A stretch of 64,000 nt of DNA, taken from contig OZ255622.1 of the NCBI GenBank assembly GCA_965276715.1, positions 930,001 through 994,000 of the forward strand. Direction: 5' to 3'. This document shows positions 14,835-23,615 of this stretch, one piece after another; the stretch's first letter is position 1; every line of letters begins with the position of its first letter. The notes under the pieces were generated by a model. That model was not told the DNA's origin. It did no database searches and was given only the letters and a program-made list of their open reading frames with translations. The translations under genes and the position numbers were made by a program. Origin of the DNA: CAXTPV01 sp965276715 (lineage in GTDB: Bacteria; Pseudomonadota; Alphaproteobacteria; Acetobacterales; Acetobacteraceae).

Positions 14835-17192
14835 ATGCTGTCACGCAATCTAGAGCAGACGCTGCACCGCGCCCTCTCGCTGGCGAGCGATCGCCGCCAC
14901 GAATACGCGACCCTCGAGCATCTGCTGCTTGGCCTTGCCGACGACAGCGACGCGGCGACCGTCCTGCGCGCCTGCGGCGTCGACCTCGATAAGCTCCGCT
15001 CCGACCTGACCGAATTCCTCGACAAGGATCTCTCGGGGCTCGCGTCGGACCGTCCGGGCGAGCCCAAGCCGACGGCTGCCTTTCAGCGGGTGGTCCAGCG
15101 CGCCGCGATCCATGTCCAGTCCTCGGGCCGTGACGAGGTCACGGGTGCCAATGTGCTCGTCGCCATGTTCAGCGAGCGCGAGACGCACGCGGTCTATTTC
15201 CTGCAACTCCAGGACATGACCCGACTCGACGCGGTCAATTTCATCAGTCACGGCATCGCCAAGGCGCCCGGCCGGACCGCGCAGCGGCCGGTGCAGGGCA
15301 GCGCGCAGCCTCCGTCCGGCAACAGCGGTGGCAACGAGGGCGAGAGCGAGCGCGAGGAAGGCCGCGGGCGCGCCAAGAGCCAGGACGGGCTGTCGGCCTA
15401 CTGCGTCAACCTCAACAAGAAGGCGATCGCGGGCAAGATCGACCCGCTGATCGGGCGCGACCACGAGATCGAGCGCACGATCCAGATCCTGTGCCGCCGG
15501 ACCAAGAACAACCCGCTCTATGTCGGCGACCCGGGCGTGGGCAAGACCGCGATCGCGGAAGGGCTGGCCAAGCGAATCGTCGAGGGTGACGTTCCCGAGG
15601 TGCTGAGCAAGTGCACCATCTACGCGCTCGACATGGGCGCGCTGCTGGCGGGAACCCGCTATCGCGGCGACTTCGAGGAGCGGCTCAAGGCGGTCGTGAC
15701 CGAGCTCGAGAACACGCAGGGCGGCATCCTGTTCATCGACGAGATCCACACCGTGATCGGCGCCGGTGCGACCTCCGGCGGGGCGATGGACGCGTCGAAC
15801 CTGCTCAAGCCGGCGCTGGCGCAAGGCACGCTGCGCTGCATCGGTTCGACCACCTACAAGGAGTTCCGGACCTATTTCGAGAAGGACCGGGCGCTGGTCC
15901 GGCGCTTCCAGAAGATCGACGTCAACGAGCCGTCGGTCGAGGACGCGGTCAAGATCCTGCGCGGGCTGAAGGCCAATTACGAGAAGCACCACAAGGTCCG
16001 CTACACCGAGGAGGCGATCCGCGCCGCGGTCGAGCTGTCGGCGAAATACATCAACGACCGCAAGCTGCCGGACAAGGCGATCGACGTGATCGACGAGGTG
16101 GGCGCTTCGCGCATGCTCCAGCCCGAGGGCAAGCGGCGCAAGACGGTCACGCTCAAGGACGTCGAGGACATCGTCGCCAAGATCGCCCGCATCCCGCCAA
16201 AGTCCGTCAGCTCCGACGACAAGGAGACGCTGCGCAACCTGGAGCGCGACCTCAAGTCGATGGTGTTCGGCCAGGACCGCGCGATCGAGGCGCTGTCGGC
16301 CGCGATCAAGCTGTCGCGCGCCGGGCTGCGCGAGCAGGAGAAGCCGATCGGCAACTACCTGTTCTCCGGTCCGACCGGCGTCGGCAAGACCGAGGTCGCC
16401 AAGCAGCTCGCCGCCACGCTCGGCATCGAGCTGATCCGGTTCGACATGAGCGAATACATGGAACGGCACTCGATCAGCCGGCTGATCGGCGCGCCGCCGG
16501 GCTATGTGGGGTTCGACCAGGGGGGCCTGCTGACCGACAGCATCGACCAGCACCCGCACGCCGTTCTTCTCCTCGACGAGATCGAGAAGGCGCACCAGGA
16601 CCTCTACAACATCCTGCTGCAGGTGATGGATCACGGCAAACTCACCGATCACAACGGCAAGGTGATCGATTTCCGCAACGTCATCCTGATCATGACGACC
16701 AACGCGGGCGCGTCCGACCTCGCGCGCGAGGCGATCGGATTCGGCCGGATGGGACGCGAGGGCGAGGACGAGGAGGCGATCAAGCGGCTGTTCACGCCGG
16801 AGTTCCGCAACCGCCTCGACGCGACGATCACCTTCGCCGGTCTGACGCCGGAGATCGTCGGGCGAGTGGTGGAGAAGTTCGTCATGCAGCTCGAGGCGCA
16901 GCTTGCCGACCGCAACGTGACGATCGAACTGTCGTCGGCCGCCAAGGAATGGCTCGCCGAACGCGGCTACGACCGGAACTACGGGGCGCGGCCGCTGGCG
17001 CGGGTGATCCAGGAGCACATCAAGAAGCCGCTCGCCGAGGAGCTGCTGTTCGGCAAGCTGGTGACCGGCGGCGCGGTGAAGGTGGGCATGAAGGACGGGG
17101 CGCTCGATTTCGAGTTCGCCCAGGCCAACGCACCCGCCCGGCCGGACGGGGACGAAGGCTCGTCGGAGCAGGAACGCGAGGCCGTCGAATAG
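14835..17192 (+). CDS. clpA: ATP-dependent Clp protease ATP-binding subunit ClpA
   Basis: A 785-residue hexameric AAA+ unfoldase that feeds substrates to ClpP. Residues 1-~145 are the Clp-N repeat domain (LEQTLHRALSLASDRRHEYATLEHLLLGL). AAA domain 1 has Walker A GDPGVGKTAIAEGLA and Walker B GGILFIDEIHTVIGAGA. AAA domain 2 has Walker A GPTGVGKTEVAKQLA and Walker B AVLLLDEIEKAHQD. A Gly/Glu-rich linker (~residues 150-185) joins the N-domain. ATG 14835 follows AAGGAAGG with good spacing; a codon 21 bases upstream was rejected. It lies downstream of clpS and the length is normal for the family. Confidence 0.96.
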   Translation: MLSRNLEQTLHRALSLASDRRHEYATLEHLLLGLADDSDAATVLRACGVDLDKLRSDLTEFLDKDLSGLASDRPGEPKPTAAFQRVVQRAAIHVQSSGRDEVTGANVLVAMFSERETHAVYFLQLQDMTRLDAVNFISHGIAKAPGRTAQRPVQGSAQPPSGNSGGNEGESEREEGRGRAKSQDGLSAYCVNLNKKAIAGKIDPLIGRDHEIERTIQILCRRTKNNPLYVGDPGVGKTAIAEGLAKRIVEGDVPEVLSKCTIYALDMGALLAGTRYRGDFEERLKAVVTELENTQGGILFIDEIHTVIGAGATSGGAMDASNLLKPALAQGTLRCIGSTTYKEFRTYFEKDRALVRRFQKIDVNEPSVEDAVKILRGLKANYEKHHKVRYTEEAIRAAVELSAKYINDRKLPDKAIDVIDEVGASRMLQPEGKRRKTVTLKDVEDIVAKIARIPPKSVSSDDKETLRNLERDLKSMVFGQDRAIEALSAAIKLSRAGLREQEKPIGNYLFSGPTGVGKTEVAKQLAATLGIELIRFDMSEYMERHSISRLIGAPPGYVGFDQGGLLTDSIDQHPHAVLLLDEIEKAHQDLYNILLQVMDHGKLTDHNGKVIDFRNVILIMTTNAGASDLAREAIGFGRMGREGEDEEAIKRLFTPEFRNRLDATITFAGLTPEIVGRVVEKFVMQLEAQLADRNVTIELSSAAKEWLAERGYDRNYGARPLARVIQEHIKKPLAEELLFGKLVTGGAVKVGMKDGALDFEFAQANAPARPDGDEGSSEQEREAVE

Positions 17193-17207
17193 CGGCATGC
17201 CCATGGC

Positions 17208-18821
17208 GTGACGCGTTGGGCAGGCTTGGGTCGGCGCCCTACCCAAGCCGCTCTCGCGGTCCTGGTTCTTGTCTCGATCGGCGTGTTGAACGCCTGGCAA
17301 TGTGTGCGGCTTGCGCCGGTCGATTCCGACTTCGTCCAGTGCGTTCTCGTCGCCCGCGCCATCCTTGCCGGAAACGTCCTCCTGCACGGCTGGGTGCTCG
17401 CAAGCGATAATTTCCTCTTCACCGACGTCCCCGGCGCCCTGGCCGGTTTCGTCTTTTTCTCCGAATGGCGGCACGCGCTGCTGCTCTGGCCGGTCGTCAC
17501 CTACGGCCTGATCATGCTGTCCGGCCTGCTGCTCGTCCTGCGGTCCGGACTGCGTGGAGACGGCAGGATCGTGGCCGCCGGCCTGGTCGTGGCCCTCCTG
17601 TTCACGCCCGACATCCACAGCCTTGGAGGCTTCCTGGCCGTGCCGGCGCAGCATGCCGCCAGCATCCTCGACGTCCTGATCCTGCTCCTGATCATCCAGT
17701 CCGGCCAACGCGCGGCGAGCCTGCCGTTCGTGCTCGGCTTCTGGGCGATCTCGACGCTGCTGCTGTTCAGCGATCCGTTCGCGGTGGTCTTCTTTTTCGC
17801 ACCCCTGGCATTGGTTCTCGTCGTCCAGCTCGCCGGCGGCACCGACCGCCGGCTCCCGGGCAGGCTGCTCGGGGCGACGATCGCGGCCGGCTCGATCGCG
17901 ATGGTCTCGAAACCGCTCATCCTGGCCTGCGGCGGGTTCGAGACCGCGCCGGCCTTCACGACGCAGCTCGTCGGTTTCGCCGGATTGCGGGCCAATCTGG
18001 TCACGATCGCTTCCGATGTGACGACGCTGGCCGGGGCCGCGCCGCATGATCTCGGTGTCGCTGCCCGCCTCTTCCAGTCGCTGGCGCTGATCGGCGCGGT
18101 CATCGCGATCGTGGCCTCGCTCAGGGGTGCGTCACTGACGACCGGAGGCATCGAACTGCTCCTCGCCCTGTGCGTGGTGTCGGATGTGGCCGGCTGCCTG
18201 GTCAGCGAGCAGTATCATCGCTCGACGCTGCCCGGCGTCACCTACAATGCCGACCAGAAGCGGTATCTGACGCCGGCGATCGTGTTCGGCTGGCTGCTTG
18301 TCAGTCTGTGGACCGGGCGCGTGGTGTGTGCCGTGCCGGAGAGAACGGTGCGCGCAGCCCTCGCCGCGGCGCTGGTCGTGGCAGGCGGGGTCCGCTTCTC
18401 CGCGGCGACCGTCGCCGCCTTGGAGACCCGCGCGCTCCCTGCGGCGATCGCGAGCGAGCCGCAGGCCAGGCTCGCCGCGTGGCTGTCCGCGCATCGGCTC
18501 ACGCACGGCGTCGGCAGCTACTGGGAAGCGTCCGCGGTCACGGTGCTGTCGAACGGAGGGGTCAGGGTCCGGGCGGTTCTCGGGATCGATGGCCGCCTCC
18601 TGCCGTTCCGATGGATCGCCGATGATGGGTGGTATCGGGGCCCGCCGCCGCAGTTCGTCGTTTTTGCCAGGGGCGACTGGTTCCGGATCGACGAGAGATC
18701 CATTGCGGCGACTTATGGCGCTCCCGCCTCCGTCACCGATGTGGACGGGTTTGTGGTCGCAAGGCTGCCGGGCGCGCCTACAGTTGCGCTGTCGCGCGAC
18801 GGGTCCGGTGCGGCACCCTGA
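17208..18821 (+). CDS. Polytopic membrane protein of unknown function (GT-C-like architecture)
   Basis: A 537-residue protein with about 10-11 membrane helices and a soluble C-terminal ~110 residues. No family is recognised with confidence. The layout (N-terminal helix, short loop with acidic VDSD near residue 38, many helices, C-terminal extramembrane domain) recalls GT-C glycosyltransferases of the PMT/ArnT type, in which an acidic loop-1 motif is catalytic. That is only an architectural resemblance. It starts at GTG 17208, 15 bp after clpA. Its last ~109 bases overlap the 3' end of the convergent transporter gene. Whether it shares a clpA transcript is unknown. Confidence 0.65.
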   Translation: MTRWAGLGRRPTQAALAVLVLVSIGVLNAWQCVRLAPVDSDFVQCVLVARAILAGNVLLHGWVLASDNFLFTDVPGALAGFVFFSEWRHALLLWPVVTYGLIMLSGLLLVLRSGLRGDGRIVAAGLVVALLFTPDIHSLGGFLAVPAQHAASILDVLILLLIIQSGQRAASLPFVLGFWAISTLLLFSDPFAVVFFFAPLALVLVVQLAGGTDRRLPGRLLGATIAAGSIAMVSKPLILACGGFETAPAFTTQLVGFAGLRANLVTIASDVTTLAGAAPHDLGVAARLFQSLALIGAVIAIVASLRGASLTTGGIELLLALCVVSDVAGCLVSEQYHRSTLPGVTYNADQKRYLTPAIVFGWLLVSLWTGRVVCAVPERTVRAALAAALVVAGGVRFSAATVAALETRALPAAIASEPQARLAAWLSAHRLTHGVGSYWEASAVTVLSNGGVRVRAVLGIDGRLLPFRWIADDGWYRGPPPQFVVFARGDWFRIDERSIAATYGAPASVTDVDGFVVARLPGAPTVALSRDGSGAAP

Positions 18822-19936
18822 CCTGGCGGACCCCGCCGCGTGCCCCGCACCCGCGGCACGGTGTCGACCGCGAGGCAGACGAGGAGCGCGACCAGGATCA
18901 TGGCGACGAAGGCGAACAGGCTCGAGCCGGCGCGGATCGCCTCGGCGGCCCCGAGCGGGCCCAGGACGGTCCCGACCCCGTAGAGCAGCAGCAGTTCGCT
19001 GATCACCTCGGCCGGCGGCGCATGCCCCGACTGGCTGGTGACCAGGCCCACCCCCACGCCGTAGAGCGGATACTGCGCGAAGCCGAAAAGCCCGAACAGC
19101 ACGATGATCCAGATCGACCCCATCCCGTAGTAGGCGAGTTCGAGCGGGATGCTGGTCGCGAGCCCGATCGCGATCGCGAGGCCCAGGATCGCGCGGCGGT
19201 CGACCTTCCACTGCACGAGCATGCCGATCGGCGCATAGGCGAGCGCGCCGCCGACGCTGTTGGCGGCCAGCATGTAGGTGTCCTTCTGGACGCTCAGGCC
19301 GGCGTTGAGGCCGTAGATCGGTCCGAGGCCGCCGATCGCGCCGGTGATCACGCCGGCCGCGAACACGTCGAGTGCCCCGAACGGCGAGCGGTGCCACAGG
19401 CGGCGGAAGCGAAGCCGGTAGCGCGGCACCGGCTTGGGTTTGTAGTCCTGCCGGGTGAGCAGGATCGGGATGCCCGACAGCACGATGGACGCGACCATCA
19501 CGACGAAGGGCGCGTCGCTCGAATTGTCGATCAGGTCGAGGCTCAGCGTGCCGCCGAGCGAGGCCATCAGGCTCACGATGAAGTAGGTGGCGAAGGCGGG
19601 GCCGCCGCCGGTCCGCTCGATGATCCAGCTCTCCACGATCGCGGACAGGCCGCCGAAGCAGAAGCCGATCGCGAGCCGCAGCAGGATCCAGACGGTGTCG
19701 TCCTGGTCGACGAGAAGCAGCAGCGCCGAGACCGCGCTCACCGCGGTCAGGATCACGAAGGCGCGCAGATGGCCGAACCGGTGGAGCAGGCGGCCGATCA
19801 GCAGGCAGGCCACCACGAAGCCGGTCGACCAGGAGGCGGAATAGAGGCCGACCGCGCGCATCGAGGCGCCGTGCGCATGGCCGAGCAGCGGAAGCAGGAC
19901 GCCCTGCAGGTTGGTGCCGAACACCAGCAGACCCAT
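18713..19936 (-). CDS. MFS transporter, YcaD-like
   Basis: A ~407-residue twelve-helix transporter. GFCFGGLSAIVESWIIERT near residue 95 is typical of the YcaD/MFS_1-like group (acidic residue in helix 4), with RFGHLRAFVILTAV in loop 2-3. ATG 19936 begins in the middle of the first helix and has no ribosome binding site. The same frame stays open upstream, and a CTG at 19975 preceded by GGGAGG would add NAIVLLWPVLLS, completing helix 1. The true start may therefore be that rare codon. The C-terminal ~35 residues are hydrophilic and lie in the overlap with the convergent membrane-protein gene. Substrate unknown. Confidence 0.75.
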   Translation of the reverse strand: MGLLVFGTNLQGVLLPLLGHAHGASMRAVGLYSASWSTGFVVACLLIGRLLHRFGHLRAFVILTAVSAVSALLLLVDQDDTVWILLRLAIGFCFGGLSAIVESWIIERTGGGPAFATYFIVSLMASLGGTLSLDLIDNSSDAPFVVMVASIVLSGIPILLTRQDYKPKPVPRYRLRFRRLWHRSPFGALDVFAAGVITGAIGGLGPIYGLNAGLSVQKDTYMLAANSVGGALAYAPIGMLVQWKVDRRAILGLAIAIGLATSIPLELAYYGMGSIWIIVLFGLFGFAQYPLYGVGVGLVTSQSGHAPPAEVISELLLLYGVGTVLGPLGAAEAIRAGSSLFAFVAMILVALLVCLAVDTVPRVRGTRRGPPGQGAAPDPSRDSATVGAPGSLATTNPSTSVTEAGAP

Positions 19937-19995
19937 GCTCAGCAGGACGGGCCAGAGCAGGACGATGGCGTTCAGCGGTGCCTCCCCGTGCCAGG

Positions 19996-20028
19996 TCTAT
20001 CCCAGTGCGCGATCTATCCCAGTGCGCG
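19996..20028. repeat. Tandem 16-bp duplication at the PPK2 3' end
   Basis: TCTATCCCAGTGCGCG occurs twice with a 17-bp period (19996-20011 and 20013-20028). The copies duplicate the terminal codons and stop of the PPK2 gene, which suggests a recent slippage or tandem duplication. Confidence 0.7.
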
Positions 20029-20868
20029 CCTGGCCACCTCGATCGCCTCAAGCGCTTCGCCCGACATCGTGGGAACCCTTGGGTCGAGCCGTTCCAGCGC
20101 GTCCACGATCGCCTCCGTCACGACAAGTCTCGCATACCATTTATGATCCGCGGGCACGACGAACCAGGGCGCCTCGGCGGACGCGGTGTGCCGGATCGCC
20201 TGCTCGTAGGCGTCCTGGTAGGCATCCCAGTGCGGCCGCTCGGCGAGGTCGCTCTGGCTGAACTTCCAGTTCCGCTGGGGGTCGTCGAGACGGGCCAGCA
20301 GGCGCTCGCGCTGCTCCTCCTTGGAGATGTGCAGGAAGAATTTCAGGATCGCGACGCCCTGATGCGCGAGGAAGCGTTCGAAGCCCACGATGTCGTCGCA
20401 GCGCGTGCGCCAGAACGTGTCGCCGCGATCGCCGAGCGGCAGGTGCTGGGCTTCGAGCAGCGCCGGATGCACGCGGCAGGTCAGCACCTCCTCGTAGTGG
20501 CTGCGGTTGAAGATCGCGATCCGGCCGCGCTGGGGTGCGGCGACATGCACGCGCCAGAGAAAATCGTGCGCGAGCTCGACCGGGCCGGGCTGCTTGAAGC
20601 TGGTGACGTCGACGCCCTGCGGGTTCACGCCCGACATGACGTGCTTGATGGTGCCGTCCTTGCCGCCCGCGTCCATCGCCTGCAGGACGATCAGCAGGGA
20701 GCGGCGCGCCTCCGCGTTCAGCTTCGCCTGCAGTGCCGAGAGACGCAGCTTGGCCTGCTCGAGCCGCTCCTTGCCTTCGCTCTTGGTGAGCCCCGCGTCC
20801 GCCGCCGTCGGATGATCGGCGATCCGGAACCCGGCGCCGTCGGTGATCCTGATCGCGGGCGCGGTCAC
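20014..20868 (-). CDS. Polyphosphate kinase 2 family protein
   Basis: A 284-residue PPK2-type enzyme transferring phosphate between polyphosphate and nucleotides. Walker A AMDAGGKDGTIKHVMSG lies near residue 64 and FNRSHYEEVLTCRVHP supplies the lid and Walker B region. KFFLHISKEEQRERLLARLDDP and DHKWYARLVV are further family motifs. One PPK2 domain is present, as in nucleoside mono- or diphosphate kinases of classes I-III; the class was not resolved. GTG 20868 overlaps the SDR stop by 4 bp (GTGA), and an upstream ATG at 20967 lies inside the SDR gene. It closes the peroxiredoxin-Ohr-SDR operon. Its stop lies in a short tandem duplication. Confidence 0.88.
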   Translation of the reverse strand: MTAPAIRITDGAGFRIADHPTAADAGLTKSEGKERLEQAKLRLSALQAKLNAEARRSLLIVLQAMDAGGKDGTIKHVMSGVNPQGVDVTSFKQPGPVELAHDFLWRVHVAAPQRGRIAIFNRSHYEEVLTCRVHPALLEAQHLPLGDRGDTFWRTRCDDIVGFERFLAHQGVAILKFFLHISKEEQRERLLARLDDPQRNWKFSQSDLAERPHWDAYQDAYEQAIRHTASAEAPWFVVPADHKWYARLVVTEAIVDALERLDPRVPTMSGEALEAIEVARRALG

Positions 20869-21626
20869 CCGCCGGTTCGCTTGATCGCGAGCGGCCCGGG
20901 ACCCTGGCAGGTCGGCATCAGTTCGATCCGGTTGACGTTCATGCGCGCGGGCAGGCCCACCACCCACGCCACCGTCTCGGCGATGTCGGCGGGCGTCAGC
21001 GGATCGGTGCCCGCGTAGACCTTGGCGGCCGCCTCGTCGCTGCCGAGGCGAACGGCGCTGAACTCACTGCCGCCGACCAGGCCGGGCTCGATGTCGGTGC
21101 TGCGCACGTTGGTGCCGACCAGGTCGGCCTTCAGGTTCAGCGTGAACTGCCGGACAAAGGCCTTGGTCGCGCCATAGACGTTGCCGCCCGGATAGGGATA
21201 GGCGCCGGCGGTGCTGCCGATGTTGACGATGTGCCCGCGGTCGCGTTCGACCATGCCGGGCAGCAGCGCGTGAGTGACGCGGACCAGGCCGGTGACGTTG
21301 GTGGCGATCATCGCGTCCCAGCCGTCGAGCGCGGCGCGCTGCGCCGGTTCGATGCCGCGCGCGAGGCCGGCGTTGTTGACCAGCACGTCGACCGCGCGCC
21401 ACTCCGCGGGCAGCGAGCCGGGCAGGCCGGCGACCGACGCCGGATCGGTGACGTCCAGCGGGAAGGCGAGAACGTTGCCGCCGAGATCGGCGGCGAGCGT
21501 CTCGAGCCGGTCGCGCCGCCGGCCGGTCGCGATGACGCGGTGACCGCCCGCGACCATCCGGCGCGCGATCGCGTCCCCGAAGCCCGACGTGGCTCCGGTG
21601 ACGAGGACCGTGAGGAATGGCGTCAC
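20865..21626 (-). CDS. Short-chain dehydrogenase/reductase, YdfG-like
   Basis: A 253-residue classical SDR. It has the cofactor motif TGATSGFG near residue 10 with Arg-rich GRRRDR after beta2 (suggesting NADPH), NNAG near 87, and the catalytic Ser and YGATK around residues 140-157. The overall pattern (DVTDPASVAGLP, GLARGIEPAQRA, DIEPGLVGGSEFSAVR) matches YdfG-type 3-hydroxy acid/serine dehydrogenases. Its start overlaps the Ohr stop (ATGA) and its stop overlaps the PPK2 start, so it is in the middle of a coupled operon. It may detoxify a carbonyl product of peroxide stress; substrate unproven. Confidence 0.85.
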   Translation of the reverse strand: MTPFLTVLVTGATSGFGDAIARRMVAGGHRVIATGRRRDRLETLAADLGGNVLAFPLDVTDPASVAGLPGSLPAEWRAVDVLVNNAGLARGIEPAQRAALDGWDAMIATNVTGLVRVTHALLPGMVERDRGHIVNIGSTAGAYPYPGGNVYGATKAFVRQFTLNLKADLVGTNVRSTDIEPGLVGGSEFSAVRLGSDEAAAKVYAGTDPLTPADIAETVAWVVGLPARMNVNRIELMPTCQGPGPLAIKRTGG

Positions 21627-22036
21627 CGCAGTTCGACAGTGATCGGGATGTTGTTGCGGGTCGCCTTCGAATACGGGCAGACCTGTGCGTGCGCCTTGTC
21701 GGCGAGTTCCTGTGCGACGGCCCGGTCGATCCCCTCGATCCTCGGCTTGAGCACGACCGACAGCTTGAAGTCGTCATTCTCGGTGTGGAGCGTCACGTCG
21801 GCGGTGACGGTGATCTGCTCCGGCTTGACCTTGTGCGCGGCGCTGAGCGCGATCAGGGCCTGGCCGTAGCAGGCGGAATAGCCGGCGGCGAACAAGGCTT
21901 CCGGATTGGTGGCGTTGGGCTTGCCGGGCGTGCCGTCGGCCTTGGGCATCGCGAGATCGAAATGCAGGACGCCGTCGGCCGAAGTCACATGCCCGTTGCG
22001 TCCGGCGACCGTGGTGGCACTGGTGGTGAAGCTCAT
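21623..22036 (-). CDS. ohr: Organic hydroperoxide resistance protein (Ohr/OsmC family)
   Basis: A 137-residue thiol peroxidase reducing organic hydroperoxides. The two redox Cys are in FAAGYSACYGQAL (~residue 56) and AHAQVCPYSKATR (~residue 121), the Ohr spacing. The start MSFTTSATTVAGRNGHV fits the family, which is close to 140 residues. It overlaps the 106-aa gene upstream and the SDR gene downstream by ATGA junctions, in an operon headed by peroxiredoxin. No OhrR-type MarR gene is adjacent in this window. Confidence 0.93.
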   Translation of the reverse strand: MSFTTSATTVAGRNGHVTSADGVLHFDLAMPKADGTPGKPNATNPEALFAAGYSACYGQALIALSAAHKVKPEQITVTADVTLHTENDDFKLSVVLKPRIEGIDRAVAQELADKAHAQVCPYSKATRNNIPITVELR

Positions 22037-22353
22037 TGTTCCTGTCCCTTTATCTGCTCGGCTTCGAACGCCGAGGTCTCGCCCTGGTTGTCGGCGCCGA
22101 TGCGTTTGGCGATCTCGCCCTGGGTCGCCAGCAGCCGCCCGTCGGGACCATACAGGCGCAGGTCCAGCCAATCCGCGGCCGGAAACAAGGCGCGCGCCCG
22201 CGCGTAGGCGGCGTCCTCGGTGCCGAAATGTTCGCGCCGGTCCGGCGGTCGTGCATGGTTCGCCGGCTGGGCCGTGTCGAGCTGGCCCGGCCTTCCGGAC
22301 GGATCCGGGATGCCGGGCACCGGGGTCGTCAGGTAGGCGAGCGTGTAGGCCAC
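22033..22353 (-). CDS. Conserved-looking hypothetical protein of the peroxide operon
   Basis: A 106-residue soluble protein with no family I recognise. It begins MAYTLAYLTTPVPGIPDPSG and has an alpha/beta-like C-terminal half (ARARALFPAADWLDLRLYGPDGRLLATQGEIAKRI). No Cys, no signal peptide and no membrane segment are visible. It is supported by position: it starts 2 bp after the peroxiredoxin stop and its own stop overlaps the ohr start (ATGA). That implies co-translation and perhaps a role in peroxide defence. Confidence 0.7.
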   Translation of the reverse strand: MAYTLAYLTTPVPGIPDPSGRPGQLDTAQPANHARPPDRREHFGTEDAAYARARALFPAADWLDLRLYGPDGRLLATQGEIAKRIGADNQGETSAFEAEQIKGQEQ

Positions 22354-22355
22354 AT

Positions 22356-22841
22356 TCAGCCGAGGGCCGCGAGAATGGCGGCGCCGCTGCTGACGCCGAA
22401 TTCGCCCGGCGGCTCGACGGCCAGATGGACGATGATCCCGTCATCGACGATCATCGCGTAGCGCTGGCTGCGCACGCCGAGCCCGCGGGCCACGAGGTCG
22501 AGCTCGAGGCCGAGGGCGCGGGCGAACAGGCCGCTGCCGTCGGCGAGCATGGTGATGTTGCCGTCCGTGCCCTGGCCCTCCGCCCAGGCCTTGAGCACGA
22601 ACGGGTCGTTGACGGCGACGCAGTCGATCTCGTCGATGCCCTTGGCCTGGATCGCCGCGGCGTGCTCGAGCACGCTCGGCAGATGCTGCGCGCTGCAGGT
22701 CGGGGTGAAGGCACCGGGGACCGCGATCAGGACGATCCTGCGGCCCTTGAAGTGCTCCGAGACCTGGACTGGCTGGGGCGCGCCGTCGGTCACGAGGGCC
22801 AGGGTGGCCTCGGGCAGCCTGTCGCCTTGCTTGACGGTCAT
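22356..22841 (-). CDS. Peroxiredoxin, Prx5/AhpE-type redoxin
   Basis: A 161-residue thiol peroxidase. The peroxidatic Cys lies in VLIAVPGAFTPTCSAQHLPS (~residue 47). The flanking IDCVAVNDPFVLKAWAEGQG and MLADGSGLFARALGLELDL are characteristic of the Prx5 group, often glutaredoxin- or glutathione-dependent. ATG 22841 follows GAGGAA at good spacing; an upstream in-frame codon at 22943 lies across the divergent algH start region and is unlikely. It heads the operon prx, 106-aa gene, ohr, SDR, PPK2. Confidence 0.9.
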   Translation of the reverse strand: MTVKQGDRLPEATLALVTDGAPQPVQVSEHFKGRRIVLIAVPGAFTPTCSAQHLPSVLEHAAAIQAKGIDEIDCVAVNDPFVLKAWAEGQGTDGNITMLADGSGLFARALGLELDLVARGLGVRSQRYAMIVDDGIIVHLAVEPPGEFGVSSGAAILAALG

Positions 22842-22943
22842 CGCGTGTTCCTCGCTGTCGGTCATTTCATAGACCGAAGCCGACGGGGCGTCACGATGGG
22901 CCCGCACGCCGGGAACGCTTGCACCGTCCCTCCCGCGAGCCAC

Positions 22944-23537
22944 ATGGCTGCCATGTCACAGACCTCATGGGACGAGGACGACTGGCGCCTGGCCGGCCAC
23001 CTTCTCGTCGCGACCACCGCGCTCACGACCCAGCCCTTCGCGCAGAGCGTGGTGCTGATGTGCGCGCATTCGGCGAACGACGGCGCGATGGGGATCGTCA
23101 TCAACCGGCGCCTGGCGGAGCCGGGGATCGACAATCTGCTCGATCAGCTCGGCATCGAGCCGTCCACCCCGCGCCGGCACATCGAGCTGTGCGCGGGCGG
23201 CCCTTGCGACACGTCGCGTGGCTTCGTGGTGCACAGCGCCGACTGGCAGGGCGACGGCAGCCTGGTGATCGACGAGACGATGTCGCTGACCGCGAGCCTG
23301 GACGTGCTCAAGGCGCTCGCCGAGGGCGAGGGTCCGAAGCTTGCCCTGCTGGCGCTCGGCCACGCCGCCTGGGCACCGGGCCAGCTCGAGCGCGAGATGG
23401 AAGAGAACGCGTGGCTTACGGTGCCGGCGAGCGAGCAGATCGTATTCGATCGCGAGCACGACACGAAATGGCGGCGGGCCCTCGCGACGCTCAGGATCGA
23501 GCCGATCCTGCTGTCAGGTCGCGCCGGTCACGCCTGA
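22944..23537 (+). CDS. YqgE/AlgH family protein (UPF0301)
   Basis: A 197-residue cytosolic protein of the UPF0301 family. Conserved segments include LAGHLLVATTAL, VVLMCAHSANDGAMGIVINR, ELCAGGPCDTSRGFVVHSAD and ALLALGHAAWAPGQLEREM. The biochemical role of the family is unclear; AlgH has been linked to alginate regulation in Pseudomonas. ATG 22944 or 22953 both fit. It is divergent from the peroxiredoxin operon with a 102-bp gap. Confidence 0.92.
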   Translation: MAAMSQTSWDEDDWRLAGHLLVATTALTTQPFAQSVVLMCAHSANDGAMGIVINRRLAEPGIDNLLDQLGIEPSTPRRHIELCAGGPCDTSRGFVVHSADWQGDGSLVIDETMSLTASLDVLKALAEGEGPKLALLALGHAAWAPGQLEREMEENAWLTVPASEQIVFDREHDTKWRRALATLRIEPILLSGRAGHA

Positions 23538-23615
23538 GCGAGCGGTGGACCTTCGGGCCGCCGTCACCGTTGATGAGACGAGGGTGAGCAACCCTCCAGG
23601 ATCAGGAGAAGTGCA

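Noticed and set aside
17224..17248. GCTTGGGT...ACCCAAGC dyad as another member of the hairpin family
   Set aside because: It lies inside the start of the membrane-protein coding sequence and may be chance; not counted with the intergenic dyads.
14850..18047. A 1065-codon open frame on the minus strand opposite clpA and the membrane-protein gene
   Set aside because: It mirrors a clear ClpA in the other strand, has Arg/Asp-rich shadow composition and no recognisable domain. Long antisense frames are expected at this GC content.
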